From the NCBI GenBank assembly GCA_013350335.1, contig CM023540.1, positions 61,027,195 through 61,091,194 on the forward strand: DNA of 64,000 nucleotides, written 5' to 3'. Positions 23,470-34,578 of this stretch are shown one piece after another. The notes under the pieces are model-generated. The model was not told the DNA's origin. It was given only the letters and a program-made list of their open reading frames with translations, and did no database searches. The translations under genes were made by a program, and so were the position numbers. This stretch comes from Chimonanthus salicifolius (taxonomy: Eukaryota > Streptophyta > Magnoliopsida > Laurales > Calycanthaceae). Position 1 is the stretch's first letter. Each line of letters opens with the position of its first letter.

Positions 23470-24944
23470 GGCCATGGGATGGATAAACCATGAGTTTAAT
23501 ATGGCTAAGGGGTAGAGCCAATTATTATTTAAACAAAGGACATCATTGAGCAAAGAACCATAAGGGTTCGGCCATGAGTATGGACGAACCCCATGGACTG
23601 TTTTCATGGGTCATTTTATGGATGTATGTGTGATTAAAAATGGAATCATGTTTGCTGTTTTGGTCATCCAAAACATGACTCAACCATGTTTAGGTTACGG
23701 TTAAGGTTGTAGAATTTAATCAAGGTATTGGTGGCAATGGTAAATCTGTGAATACAAACCAAATGAAGAGATTGATCAAAAGTACTTATAAGATGTTTTA
23801 GGTCTCATATGTGAATGGACATGTAAATAAGATTATGATTTACTTATTGTTGCATAATAAGGTACCGAAAGTTGAACGACGAACGAGTCGTGACCGGTTA
23901 AAGCCTAAGAAAGAACGAATGCTGAAGTGATTCTTCAGTAGGTTTTCTACCCACTTGTAACCACGGTTTTTACCCAGTTTTTCTTATCATACTCTTGTTT
24001 TAATATATGTGTTTCAAATGATATATTATGCATTAACAAATGGCATACAGGCATTGGCATCTCATGCATAGTCATGGGATAAGGAATGAAGTTCTACAGT
24101 GATGGCTACAAATGTACATGATGGGGGTTGCTCATTGCATGTACATATTTTATAGAAGAGATGAAAGTGTGTTGTAATTTACCTTGTCGGTGCAAGGCAC
24201 GTCAAGTGATGGCTACAAATGTACATGATGGGGGTTGCTCATTGCATGTACATAGAAGAGATGAAAGTGTATTGTAATTTTCCTTGTCGGTGCAAGGCAC
24301 GTCAAGTGATGGCTATGAAATTACATAATGGGGGATGCCCATTGCATGTGCATATTTCATAGCATTGTTTTAACTGTTTTTAATGATCATGTATTATGAG
24401 ATATATGCATGTTTTATATGCTGACATGCGGTAGCCCTGATTCGGGAACCTACTGGGCACGTTGATCTAACGCCCTAATTCTATCTTCAGAGGAGATTGC
24501 AGGTACAAGCAAAGGGAAAGGAAAGGTCGTTGACCGGGAGGGGAGCCAAGCCTAAGCGCTTGAATGATGGATTGGATTACTTTATGTTACTGTCATTTGA
24601 ATACTTTTGTTGGACATGTAATAATTCACTACTTACTATGGTTTGATTAGGTTGATAACATTTGGATGGTTGATCTATGTTAAATAATGTTTAGGACTGT
24701 TACTTGCTATCTGGTCTTTCTATTCCGCAATTAATCTAGGTTATTCTGCATGTTGATGTTAGTTCCATGTGTGATTCGTAATCATGGTCTATTCCATGTA
24801 CACATGGGTGGCCAGTTAAGGTTCAGACTTGGGTAGTCTGAACTTAACTCGCGTCGTGACGCCGCCCACTCTCTTTCGATGTTTTATTATAACTTAAAAA
24901 AAAAAATTAGACTTTGAAATCCTCGGAGAGGGCGGGGCGTTACA
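23470..24944 (+). repeat. 3' LTR of element B, right part (after E)
   Basis: Resumes with the duplicated GGCCA and continues as in the 5' LTR from about 5528 to 6995: a palindrome near 23564, the GTAGG hairpin, the spaced repeats around 24100-24350, the acceptor-like GATTGCAG near 24505, the shared end block and GGGGCGTTACA. A's gag resumes directly after it. Confidence 0.93.
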
Positions 24945-25750
24945 AGCCTTTTGGAGCAGAAAAATGGCTGAAGAAAATTTCCCAGATATTGACTCTGTTA
25001 GACATCAAGAGTCATACCCACAAGATTCTATTGGCCACATCACAGCTGATAGATGACGCTGGTAAGTGGTGGGAAGTAGTGGAAAAACAGCAGGCACTTG
25101 TACCAGAAAGGGAGAGAACTAAAATGACCTGGGAGCAATTCTCAGCGATGTTCCTGGAACACTATTTCCAGGAGGAGGAGAGGGAATGACAGACTCATGC
25201 ATTTCTGTCATTGGTACAGGGCTCCATGACAGTAGCTGAGTATTATCGGGAGTTCTTGAGCTTATCATGTTATGGTTTCTACATTGTGGACACGGAGTAT
25301 CGGAAGGCTCGCAAGTTCGAGCGTGGGTTGCGGCCAAACATTAGGGCTAGAGTGACTGTGTTCAAAGCAGCTACGCTGGCGGAAGTGGTCAGCAAAGCTA
25401 CCATTGTGGAACAGGAACTGGCGGAGTTTGTACGAGTGGACAACCGTCGAGCGCCGAGTGGGAGGGGTACTTATCAACCCAACAAGAAGTTCCGACCGAA
25501 CGTCAGCAGACCCTCGCCATCTGTTGGATCTACTGGGGGCTTTCATCCCAATCAGCCCTCCCAATCTGTAGCAGTCACCCAGGCTTCTAGAGGAGTGAGC
25601 ACCTGCTTCCACTGTGATCAGCCAGGTCACTTAAAGAAAGACTGTCCAAAGCTCAACAAGCTGACATACTCTAGGGGATCATTCCGTACACCAGCCAGAC
25701 CGGTTAACTCTAGAGGAGGCAGGACGTATAATCGGGCGAGACGAGAGTGT
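24945..25750 (+). pseudogene. Gag, C-terminal part (element A)
   Basis: KPFGAEKWLKK and the DAGKWWE/TWEQFSAMF segments are typical of the plant retrotransposon gag domain. A stop lies near 25187. The nucleocapsid knuckle [14 protein letters not shown] (25604-25645) is intact with CX2CX4HX4C spacing, preceded by a basic stretch. Function: capsid assembly and RNA packaging. Confidence 0.88.
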
Positions 25751-25789
25751 AACCCTACTAGAGCTGGACGATTATTTACATTAACTTCT

Positions 25790-26150
25790 CCAGAAGATGA
25801 GGATCATTCGGTGATACAAGGTATGGCGGTAGTGAGTAGTTTTTATGCATATGCACTATTTGATTCTAGAGCTTCACACTCCTTCATAGCTGCATCATTT
25901 ATAACTGCTACCGGTACTTTAGTTCAAAGATTAGCCACAGCACTTACAATTGTGTCCCCTGTCGGAGACTCGGCATTGGGACTTATATGCACGGCAGTTA
26001 ACACTGAACTAGCTGGACTCAGATTTGAGTTCAATTATCTGGTGCTTGACATGTCTGAGTATGATATAATATTTGGCATGGATTGGTTGGCTAAGTTTCA
26101 GGCCAACATTGACTGTTATCGCCGAAGAATGACATTTTGGTCACCCGAAG
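25790..26150 (+). pseudogene. Aspartic protease (element A), active site altered
   Basis: [10 protein letters not shown], then [11 protein letters not shown]: the D-S/T-G active site reads DSR (25862-25870), where C has DSG (near 31066). [13 protein letters not shown] follows near 26060. The Gly to Arg change should stop polyprotein cleavage. Confidence 0.88.
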
Positions 26151-26329
26151 GAAAACAATATGTGGTTCATGCAGACAAGCAGGGTGGACTGCAGGAAGGG
26201 TTGAACCACGTGGTATTGAACAATATCATTATAAATAAAGCACCAATTACTGAACTTCCGACAATTGTAAAAGAATTTGCGGATGCGTTTCCCAAGGAAC
26301 TCCCTAGTTTACCGCATATGAGGGAGATC

Positions 26330-27040
26330 AACTTCGAAATCAAGTTATACCCTGGTACTTCACTAGTGTCTCTACCACACTATCAGATGGCACCAGTAGA
26401 GATGTCGGAGCTAAAGAAGCAGATCGATGAACTGCTCAGGCTGGGATGCATCCGACACAGCACATCGTCATGGGGAGCTCCAGTATTGTTTGTAAAGAAG
26501 AAGGACGGTTCACTTCGGATGTGTGTTGATTATTGGAAGCTGAATCAGCTAACAATCCGGAACAAGTACCCTCTACCCAGGATAGATGATTTATTCGATC
26601 AATTGAAGGGTTCCAGCCACTTTTCAAAGATTGATTTGATGTCTGGTTATCATCAAATACGGGTTAGGGAGGAAGATATAGAGAAGACAGCCTTCCGGAC
26701 GCGGTATGGACTATACGAGTTTGTAGTCATGCCATTTGGACTCACAAATGCGCCGGCTGTGTTCATGGACTTAATGAAAAGGATCTTCCGTCCATAATTG
26801 GATTAGTTTGTAATCGTGTTCATTGACAATATTCTGATCTATTGCAAGAGTCAGGAAGAACATGCGGAGCACCTATGGGTAGTTTTGAATACTTTGAGGC
26901 AGAATAAGCTGTATGCCAAGGCCAGTAAGTGTGAGTTCTGGCTATCTCAAGTAAATTTCTTGGGACATGTTATATCCGAGGAAGGAATACCCGTGGATCC
27001 GGCTAAGGTGGCGGCAGTGAAAGACTGGAAAGTGCCAAAG
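26330..27040 (+). pseudogene. Reverse transcriptase (element A), active site altered
   Basis: Motifs in order: [58 protein letters not shown], then VFIDN where the family has F/Y-x-D-D (C has VFIDD near 32037). The second aspartate is Asn (26828-26830). Two stops (26795, 26804) lie just before. Function: cDNA synthesis, now lost. Confidence 0.9.
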
Positions 27041-27179
27041 AATGTAACCGAAATCCGCAGTTTCTTAGGATTGGCGGGTTATTATCGGAAATTTATCATG
27101 GATTTTTCCAAAATAGCTGCTCCATTGACTCGACTCACTCAGAAAGGAGTCAAGTATGAGTGGTCAGATCAGTGCAACC

Positions 27180-27590
27180 GGAGATTTGAAACATTGAAAG
27201 AGAGACTTACAAGAGCTCCTATTTTAATTTTACTGGAAAGGGGCAAAGGATATGAAGTACAATGCGATGCTTCAGGAGAGGGCCTAGGATGTTCACTCAT
27301 GCAAGGTCAACGTGTGGTGGCATATGGGTCAAGACAGTTAAAAATACAAGAACGTCTTTATCCCACACATGATCTGGAGCTAGCTACAGTGGTCTTCGCC
27401 CTCAAAAGTTGGAGACACTACCTCTACGGCGAGAAATTTGATGTATTTTCTGATCATAAGACTTTAAAATATTTATTTAATTAGAAGGAGATCAACTTGA
27501 GGCAACGTAGATGGATGGAGTATCTGGCGGATTATGAGTTTGCGCTTCGATACCATCCAGGCAAGGCAAACAAGGTGGCGGATGCCCTCA
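27180..27590 (+). pseudogene. RNase H (element A)
   Basis: [26 protein letters not shown] and [11 protein letters not shown] carry the expected acidic residues. A stop at 27482 (Gln or Glu position in the family) precedes the RQRRWMEYLADY and YHPGKANKVADALSR linker to integrase. Confidence 0.88.
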
Positions 27591-27659
27591 GCCGCCTATC
27601 ACATGCATCGGTAGCATGCTTGATCAGAACAGAATGGGAGATGCTGAACACCATTCGAG

Positions 27660-28680
27660 AGTTCAATCTTTATATCAACAACCGTGGGAGTATGTATAAT
27701 TTAATCATACGGTCCAATATAGTCACCAAGATTGAACAAGAACAAAGAGCAGATCCGGAAATGGAGGAGATATGCGCGAAGATGTCCACTGGCGTAGTCA
27801 TACTGGAATGGGAATTACGACCAGGACAGGGTCTTTTATTCCGGGGAAGAATATATGTGCCAAAGAGTTGTAGGAAAGAGCTAATGATTGAGGCACATCA
27901 ATCCAAGCTCTCCATTCATCCGGGTAGCACCAAAATGTATCACGATTTGAAAAGGCATTATTGGTGGCACGGACTAAAAAGGGATGTGGAAGAATTCGTG
28001 GCACATAGTTTAACTTGTCAGCAAGTTAAGACTGAATATCAAAAGCCACCAGGGTTACTCAAACCCTTATAAGTGCCAGAATGGAAATGGGAGCACATTT
28101 CCATGGATTTTGTGACGAGGTTACCGAGATCTTAAAAGGGCAATGATGCCATATGGGTCGTGGTAGACCGACTGACCAAGTCTGCGCATTTCATTCCTAT
28201 TAAGATGATGGATTCATCTGAGACGTTGGGTCGGCGTTACATCAAGGAAATTATTCGGCTACATGGCATTCCCCGAACTATAGTATCTAACAGAGATGGC
28301 CGGCTTACCGGCAAAGTGTGGCAAAGCATGCAGTCAACTATGGGGACAGATCTACTGACTAGCACCGCTTTCCATTCACAGGCTGATGGACAGTCAGAAA
28401 GGATGATACAAACCTTGGAAGACATGTTGAGAGCATGCATGTTAGATTTCAAGGGTGGATGGGAGGACCACTTGCCACTGGTGGAGTTATCGTATAACAA
28501 TAGTTATCCGGCAAGCCTTCAGATGGCTCCATTCGAGGCTTTATATAATAGGCCTTGTAGATAACCAGTGTGCTGGACAGAGGCTGGTGAGCCTGCATTG
28601 ATTGGACCTGAGCTAGTCGCAGAGACTACAACACAAATTCAGTTAATACATCAGCACTTATTGACTGTACAGAGTCGGCA
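27660..28680 (+). pseudogene. Integrase (element A), zinc and catalytic residues altered
   Basis: The HHCC zone has EAHQSKLSIHPGSTKM and AHSLTCQQV: the first Cys of the pair is Ser (C has ARCLTCQQV near 34915). In the core the first Asp (MVDRLTKSAHF) and the Glu (DGQSERM) are present, but SDRD reads SNRD, losing the second catalytic Asp. Stops are near 28070, 28133 and 28562. Confidence 0.88.
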
Positions 28681-28889
28681 AAAGAGCTATGCTGACAAAA
28701 GAAGAAGGTTTCTGGAGTTTGAAGTGGGGGACATGGTATTCTTAAAGGTCTTGCCACGGAAAGGACACATGAGGTTTGGGAAGAAGGGGAAACTGTCACC
28801 AAGATTTGTGGGACCGTTTCCCATCATAAGAAAAGTGGGGGATGTGGCTTATCAGATAGCACTTCCTTCACAATTGGCACCTCTACATG

Positions 28890-29182
28890 ATGTGTTTCAC
28901 GTGTCGATGCTGAAAAAGTATAATCCCGATCCGTCCCATGTATTGAATGTGCAAGACATAGAAATACAAAGCGACGTAACATACGTCGAGAAACCAGTTA
29001 GGATACAGGAGACTGAGCAAAGGGTGTTGCGAAATAGAGCGATTCAGTTCGTAAAAGTGGTATGGGACCGACATGGTGTTGAAGAGGCCACATGGGAACT
29101 TGAATCGGAGATGAGAACAGCTCACCCCGAATTATTTATGCAATTTATTTTGGAACCCTACTTCGTTCGATTTTCGGGATGA
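28890..29182 (+). pseudogene. Chromodomain C-terminus (element A)
   Basis: LHDVFHVSMLKKYNPDPSHV leads into EKPVRIQ, RNRAIQFVKVVW and EEATWELESEM, the chromodomain-type tail of Tekay/Del chromoviruses, which is thought to steer integration to chromatin. Open to the stop near 29182. The polypurine tract AAAAAGAGGG follows at 29190-29199. Confidence 0.88.
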
Positions 29183-29205
29183 AAATTTTAAAAAGAGGGT
29201 TATAT

Positions 29206-30652
29206 TGTAACACCCCAATTTCTCAATAATATGAATATTTACGAAAATGCCACTAGATTGGTGAATTTAATAAAGGTGATTGTAAATTAGGAAATGGTGG
29301 GGCCCATTGTTCAAATTAAGACCCTATGAGCATATTGTAAGTGTCAAATTTGATTGAAGAAGTTATGAACATCAAATTGGGTCAATATGGTTAATTGGGT
29401 CAAAGGACCCAATTGGACCCAATGGGTCATAATGGACTTATTAGACCATTGGGTGAGCCCAAATTTAATGGGGTTAAGCTGAATTGATTGGAAATTAAGT
29501 GGAGCATAAATGGGTAGGCTTGATGCACATGTGAAAACCAAATGCAAATGGATAAAAAAACCCATAAATGGGTCATGGAGTCAAAACAGGTCAACAAGCT
29601 AAATGGGGACCCAATAGGTCGGGTTGACCTTGTTGACCAGGTTGACCGTATAGGCCCGCAAATGAGCTCAATGGTGAGTCAAATCAGGTTGAGTTGGATT
29701 GGAAAGAGTTGCATTTAAATTAAATGGTTGGGTTGACTCAAGTGTAATAAATGTATGGTATTTAATGTGGTGAGTTAAGCCATTGAGTTAGTTGAGTCAA
29801 AATGGAAATCAAAGGGGCTGTAAAATCAGTGAGTTGAAGGGAATATGAGGAGGTGTCTTGGTCTCAAACAAACCAAAACAAGTCCCACACGGTGGGGACT
29901 TGTAATGGTAGTTTCCATGCTAAGTCTTAAATGGAATTGATTTAAATGAGATAAGATTACATGGGGTTGCCAAAGGTTGCATTGGCTGGTGCCAAGGGAT
30001 GTCTTGGTTGTGACAAGTGACCCTTTGTTTGATCAAGAATTTATGAGGGAAATTGAGAGGTCATGGTGGCTGATTTAACAAAAGGGATGAACACCCTGAT
30101 TTGGCCGATTTTCACACAAAGAAAATCCTAAGAATCCTCATCCCTCTCCCTCTCTCAAGAACATCTTTTCTTGGACCGAACCAGCTGCTGTGTTTCACCA
30201 TAGATCAAGCACCATTTCGGCAAGAGAAGGTTGATGACCAGGAGGGGAGCCAAGCGTAAATGCTTGAGTGCTGGAATGGATTTATAATTGTTGTTATTTG
30301 AATACATTATTATGGACATGTAATAATGTAGTTATTTGCTATGGTTTGAGAATGCCCTGATGAATCTTAATTTGGTTTAAGTAATCTGAAAGGAATGACT
30401 TGTGCTTTGCTATCTATTCAGTTTAATTCTGCAGTTAGTTTAGTTTATTCCTCATAACTTGTTTAGTTCCATGTGTGGATTGTTATCGTGGGTTAGTCCA
30501 TGCACACATGGGTGGCCAGTTAAGGGTCAGACTTAGGTAGTCCGGACTTAGCTCACGTCGTGATGCCGCCCGCTCTCTTTCAGTGTTATTCTATTTTTAT
30601 TTAAAAAAAAAAAAATTAGGCTCTGATTTCTCGGAGAGGGAGGGGCGTTACA
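29206..30652 (+). repeat. 3' LTR of element A (short form)
   Basis: 1447 bp, same ends and the same internal deletion junction (about 30219-30226) as the 5' LTR. GAGGT follows directly. Confidence 0.93.
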
Positions 30653-32099
30653 GAGGTCAGAGCGGGGGAAATACTTTCCGCCCGAACAAGAGATTCAGAC
30701 CTAACTTTGGGAGACCCTCGCCTTCTACTGGGTCCACTAGAGGTTTTCATCCTAATCAGCCCTCCACATCAGGATCAGTCTCTCAGGTTCCTCGAGGTGT
30801 TAGCACCTGTTTCCAGTGTGGCCAGTAGGACCATTTCAAGAGGGAGTGTCCACAGATCACTAGACCTTCTCACTCCAGGGGTTCATTTAGTCCTCCAGCT
30901 CGACCAGCTCAGTCACAAGCATCCAGAGCACATAACCAGACAGGACGGGCACCTATGTCGATAGGATCTGGAAGTCTATATACCTTGGTTCCTCCAGGGA
31001 CAGTGGATCATTCAGTGATTCAAGGTATGGCAGTAGTTGGCAGTTCTTATGCCTTTGCATTATTTGATTCAGGAGTAGCCCACTCCTTTATATCTGCTGC
31101 GTTCATATCTGCCACTGGCACCTTAGTACAACAACTGTCCACTGTATTTACTAGTGTATCCCCTATTGGAGACACATCATTGGGCCTGATCTGTACTTCT
31201 GCAGACACTAAACTTGCTAGGTTCACATTTAAATTCAACTATCTGGTACTTGAGATGACAGAGTACGATATCATATTTGGCATGGATTGGTTGGCTAACT
31301 TCCAGGCCAGCATTGACTGCCATCTCCGCAAAGTGATATTTTGGTGACCCGAGGGGAAACAAGATGTAGTACATGCCGACCGACAGAGCATTCCTATGAA
31401 CAGAAGATTGCATGAAGAAATGAACCATTTAGTACTGAACAACATCTGACTAGACAAGGCGCCAATGGTTGAACTACCTACAGCAGTGAAAGATTACACA
31501 AAGTTTTTTCTGACAGAACTCCCTCGATTACCTCCAAAAAGGGAGATTGACTCCGAGATCAAGTTATATCCTGGCACTATTCTGGTGTCATTGCCGCATT
31601 ACCGGATGGCACCAGCAGAGATGTCTGAGCTGAAGAAGCAAATTGATGAGTTACTCAAACTGGGATGCATCCGGAATAGCGTTTCATCTTAAGTAGCACC
31701 GGTATTATTTGTGAAGAAGAAAGATGGTACGCTTCGAATGTATGTGGATTACAGAAAGTTGAATGAGTTGACTATCAGAAACAAGTGCCCTCTACCCCGA
31801 ATTGATTATCTATTTGATCAACTCAGAGGTTCCAGCTATTTCTCCAAAATTGATCTGATGTCAGGCTACCATCAAATCCGTGTCAAGGATGAGACATAGA
31901 GAAGACGTCTTTCAGAACTCGGTATGGACTGTATGAATATGTAGTCATGCCGTTTGGACTCACCAATGCACCAGCCGTGGTCATGGATTTGATGAACATA
32001 ATCTTTCATCCTTATTTAGACAAATTTGTAATTGTTTTCATTGATGATATCTTGATTTATTCCACCAGTCGGGAAGAGCATGCTGAAGATCTAAGGATA
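30653..32099 (+). pseudogene. Gag end, protease and RT start of element C
   Basis: Continues the gag of 1-49. The knuckle CFQCGQ is followed by a stop (30826-30828), breaking the CCHC. The protease keeps DSG (ALFDSGVAHSF). Further stops are at about 31345, 31447 and 31690. Near 31893 one base is missing (DET then a stop, against DIEKT), shifting frame so that [14 protein letters not shown] and [10 protein letters not shown] read in another frame from 31947. The RT active site FIDD is intact. It ends at AGGATA, where a D-type LTR begins. Confidence 0.9.
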
Positions 32100-32479
32100 T
32101 GTAACACTTTGGAATTTCATGTTATTAATATATATGAAATTTGCCATTTAAAATTTGAATTATTAGATATGGACCTTAGATGGGTAAAGGGTTGGGTCAA
32201 TTGCCCAATTAAGACCCAACAGATTGTGGATATGGTTGCAATTGGAATAATTGGGTAAGATGTATTCAATTGGGTCAAGATTGGTAATTGGGTCAAAATT
32301 GTTATTTGGGTCAAAATGTCCAATTGAGACCCAATGGGTCGTGTTTGACTTGGTTGACCACCGAGTGAGTTGAGTTGATTTGAATTAAATTAAAGTGGTG
32401 AGTTGAATTAAATGAGTGGGTGTGGACAGTTATACAATTCAAATTCAAACGTTGGAGACATAATGGAGGTGGGTTGTTG

Positions 32480-32799
32480 TTTCAAATTCAAACAAATGGA
32501 GGCGTTATGGTTTAATTTTCAAATTCAAACGTTGGAGAGATGGAGGAGTAGTGGTGTGTTTCAAATTCAAACAAAGATACACATTTCAAATTCAAACCAA
32601 GGATTACATGTTGGAGAGGTAGGAAGTTATGGTTACACATTTCAAATTTAAACAAATGGAGGGGTTATGGTTTAATTTTCAAATTCAAACGTTGGAGAGA
32701 TGGAGGAGTAGTGGTGTGTTTCAAATTCAAGCAAAGATACACATTTCAAATTCAAACCAAGGATTACATGTTGGAGAGGTAGGAAGTTATGGTTACACA
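32480..32799 (+). repeat. 160-bp tandem duplication in the D LTR
   Basis: The unit starting TTTCAAATT at 32480 recurs at 32640 and begins again at 32800. The copies differ at a few bases. Each unit has several CAAATTCAAAC words separated by GTTGGAGAG. Confidence 0.85.
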
Positions 32800-33363
32800 T
32801 TTCAAATTCAAACCAAGGCACACGTTGGGGCCTTGGAGTTTCATTTCATGGATGAAACTCCCACATGGAGAGATAGTGGGATGGACGGTTTTACAATTCA
32901 AATAATGGCATACACATTGGAGAGATGGAGGGGTTATGTTTGTTTCAAATTCAAACAAAGATACACGCTAGAAAGGTGGGGAGTGTTGGTTTAATTTTCA
33001 ATTTCAAACAAGACTACACGTTGGAGAGATAATGGGGAGTTTTGGTTTAGTTTTCAAATTCAAATTCAAACAAGGCCCAACCCTTCCTCTCCCTCTTGGC
33101 TGTTTCTCTCCCTCACACCCTCTCTTAGCCGACCACTCACAAGGACAAAAGAGAAAAGAACTTAGAGTTTACATCACAAATACCTCTCCCTCTCACTCAA
33201 AGCCTATCCTCTCTCAAACCCACATAATTTGGCCGAACTCTTATCTCTCTCTCAAGCTCTCACACTCAGCCAAAGGATCAAGAAGAAGGAGGAAAAGGCT
33301 AAGGAAAGAAAGGATTGAAAGAACAAGCTGGAGTAAAGGAAAACCGGAGGAGTCGCGGAACCG

Positions 33364-34323
33364 GTAAATATTTTATAAAATTTTGTTTAAAGAAAGGAAC
33401 CATAGGGTTCGGCCATGGTAGATGGCCGAACCCCATGGAAGAAAATTGGGGGTTGATTTGGGTATTTCAATGGACAGGATGAACCAACATAGCCGAACCC
33501 CATGGAGAAAAATATGTATGGACTTAGGGAGGGACTTTTAAATGATAGACCATGGGTTCGGCCATGGTGTATGGCTGAACCACATGGGAAATGCTTGGTG
33601 GACTTAAATGGTTATCAATGATAAACAATTATGGTCTATGTGTGTTAGATGGTTAAATCAAAAGAGGTGAGGTTCGGCCATAGTGTATGGCCGAACCCCA
33701 CAAGTTGGGTTTATGGACTGGGACACAAATAAGAAATCAAATAGAACATGGCTTGATTGATTGATGTGTAATAGGGTAACGGGACCTCACAAGCGGGGCA
33801 CGATCGTGAGCGGTTGCCGGGTTATAAAGCAAGGTCACATTAGTGTCATTGATAGGATTCTACCTTTTTGGAACATGGTTTATGTATATGGTTTATTTGG
33901 TTTATTTTGATGAATTTATGTTTCAAAATGTGAGTTTTAAATGCTATGTTTATATGATAAAATAGCATGTGTTTCATTAGCATCTCATGCATGGCATGGG
34001 GTGAAGGATATGTAACCGGAGGGGCCACACTCCATCGGGGCGTCCAAAAAACCTATGTGGGATACCTTGATGTGCATTTCCATCAAGAAGAAACCAGAGG
34101 GGTGACACTCCGTCGGGGTTTCCGAAAGACCTATGTGGGATACTTATATGTACTTGTGATGGGTGGGACTCATTGCATTTGACATCATGACATGGCATGG
34201 TTTATATGATTTTTGACATTATGATATTATCTATGATTTGTACTAACCATGTGTAGACCCTAATAGAATTCCTACTGGGCACGTTGTTCTAACGCCCTAC
34301 TTCTACCCTAGTGGATGATACAG
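33364..34323 (+). promoter_or_regulatory. Possible LTR intron in D
   Basis: The donor-like G|GTAAATATT follows the purine-rich CCGGAGGAGTCGCGG, and the acceptor-like GATACAG ends at 34323. It encloses the three palindromes. The layout matches B, C, E and A'. Confidence 0.3.
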
Positions 34324-34578
34324 GAAAGGGAAGGGACGATGAGCATGATCGAAGCCAAGCATAAGAGCTTGGATATGTGATTGGATCTTATTTTTATTTT
34401 ATGTTACTCATGGACATGTATTTTGAGTAGCTAGTAATCGGCATGTAATAATTTAGATATTTGCTATGGTTTGTGAATGGTTACTTTGATGATTTAAGTT
34501 AAGTTAATCATTTATAATTGACGAAGTACTTTGCTATCTAAAAATGGACTAGAGTTAGGTTCTATTATAATCCGCAGT

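Larger units (their letters stand above)
3133..24944 (+). mobile_element. Element B, non-autonomous LTR retrotransposon, interrupted by E
   Basis: LTRs 3133-6995 (3863 bp) and 9568-24944 (3865 bp once E and one GGCCA are removed) bound an interior of only 2572 bp: primer binding site, ORF0, a non-coding tandem-repeat region, a chromodomain remnant and a polypurine tract. Gag, protease, RT, RNase H and most of integrase are absent, so it must have moved with proteins made elsewhere. The flanks are CGCCT (3128-3132) and AGCCT (24945-24949), a 5-bp duplication with one mismatch. It lies in A's gag. Confidence 0.92.
24945..29182 (+). pseudogene. Gag-pol of element A, single frame with stop codons
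   Basis: One frame runs from 24947 (KPFGAEKWL) to the stop at about 29182 without a frameshift, so gag and pol were one polyprotein, as in many plant chromoviruses. Seven in-frame stops interrupt it: near 25187, 26795, 26804, 27482, 28070, 28133 and 28562. Order: gag with one CCHC knuckle, protease, RT, RNase H, integrase, chromodomain. Several catalytic residues are also lost (see the domain entries). It is the most complete pol in the window and the reference for the broken ones. Confidence 0.92.
50..30652 (+). mobile_element. Element A, full-length chromovirus with nested B and E
   Basis: Two 1447-bp LTRs (50-1496 and 29206-30652) flank a primer binding site, ORF0, gag, protease, RT, RNase H, integrase, chromodomain and a polypurine tract. 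GAGGT lies directly outside both ends (45-49, 30653-30657), so both ends are exact. Taking out B leaves an element of about 8.8 kb. The LTRs differ by roughly 2-3 % by eye, older than B and E as nesting requires. In-frame stops and lost catalytic residues make it inactive. Its LTR is less than half the length of related LTRs here because the central part is missing. Confidence 0.93.
32100..34578 (+). repeat. Family D LTR, 3' end deleted
   Basis: Starts TGTAACACTTTGGAATT in C's RT after GGATA (32095-32099, probable target duplication). It holds a tandem 160-bp repeat, CAAATTCAAAC-rich sequence, a donor-like CGGTAAATATT (33364), palindromes at 33405-33433, about 33552 and about 33672, two copies of a CCGTCGGGG block (34015-34145), an acceptor-like ATACAG (34323) and CCTACTGGGCACG. 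It stops at TAATCCGCAG near 34574, where other LTRs have about 250 more bases, and joins directly to C's integrase. So a deletion took the LTR end and about 0.8 kb of C. Confidence 0.82.
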
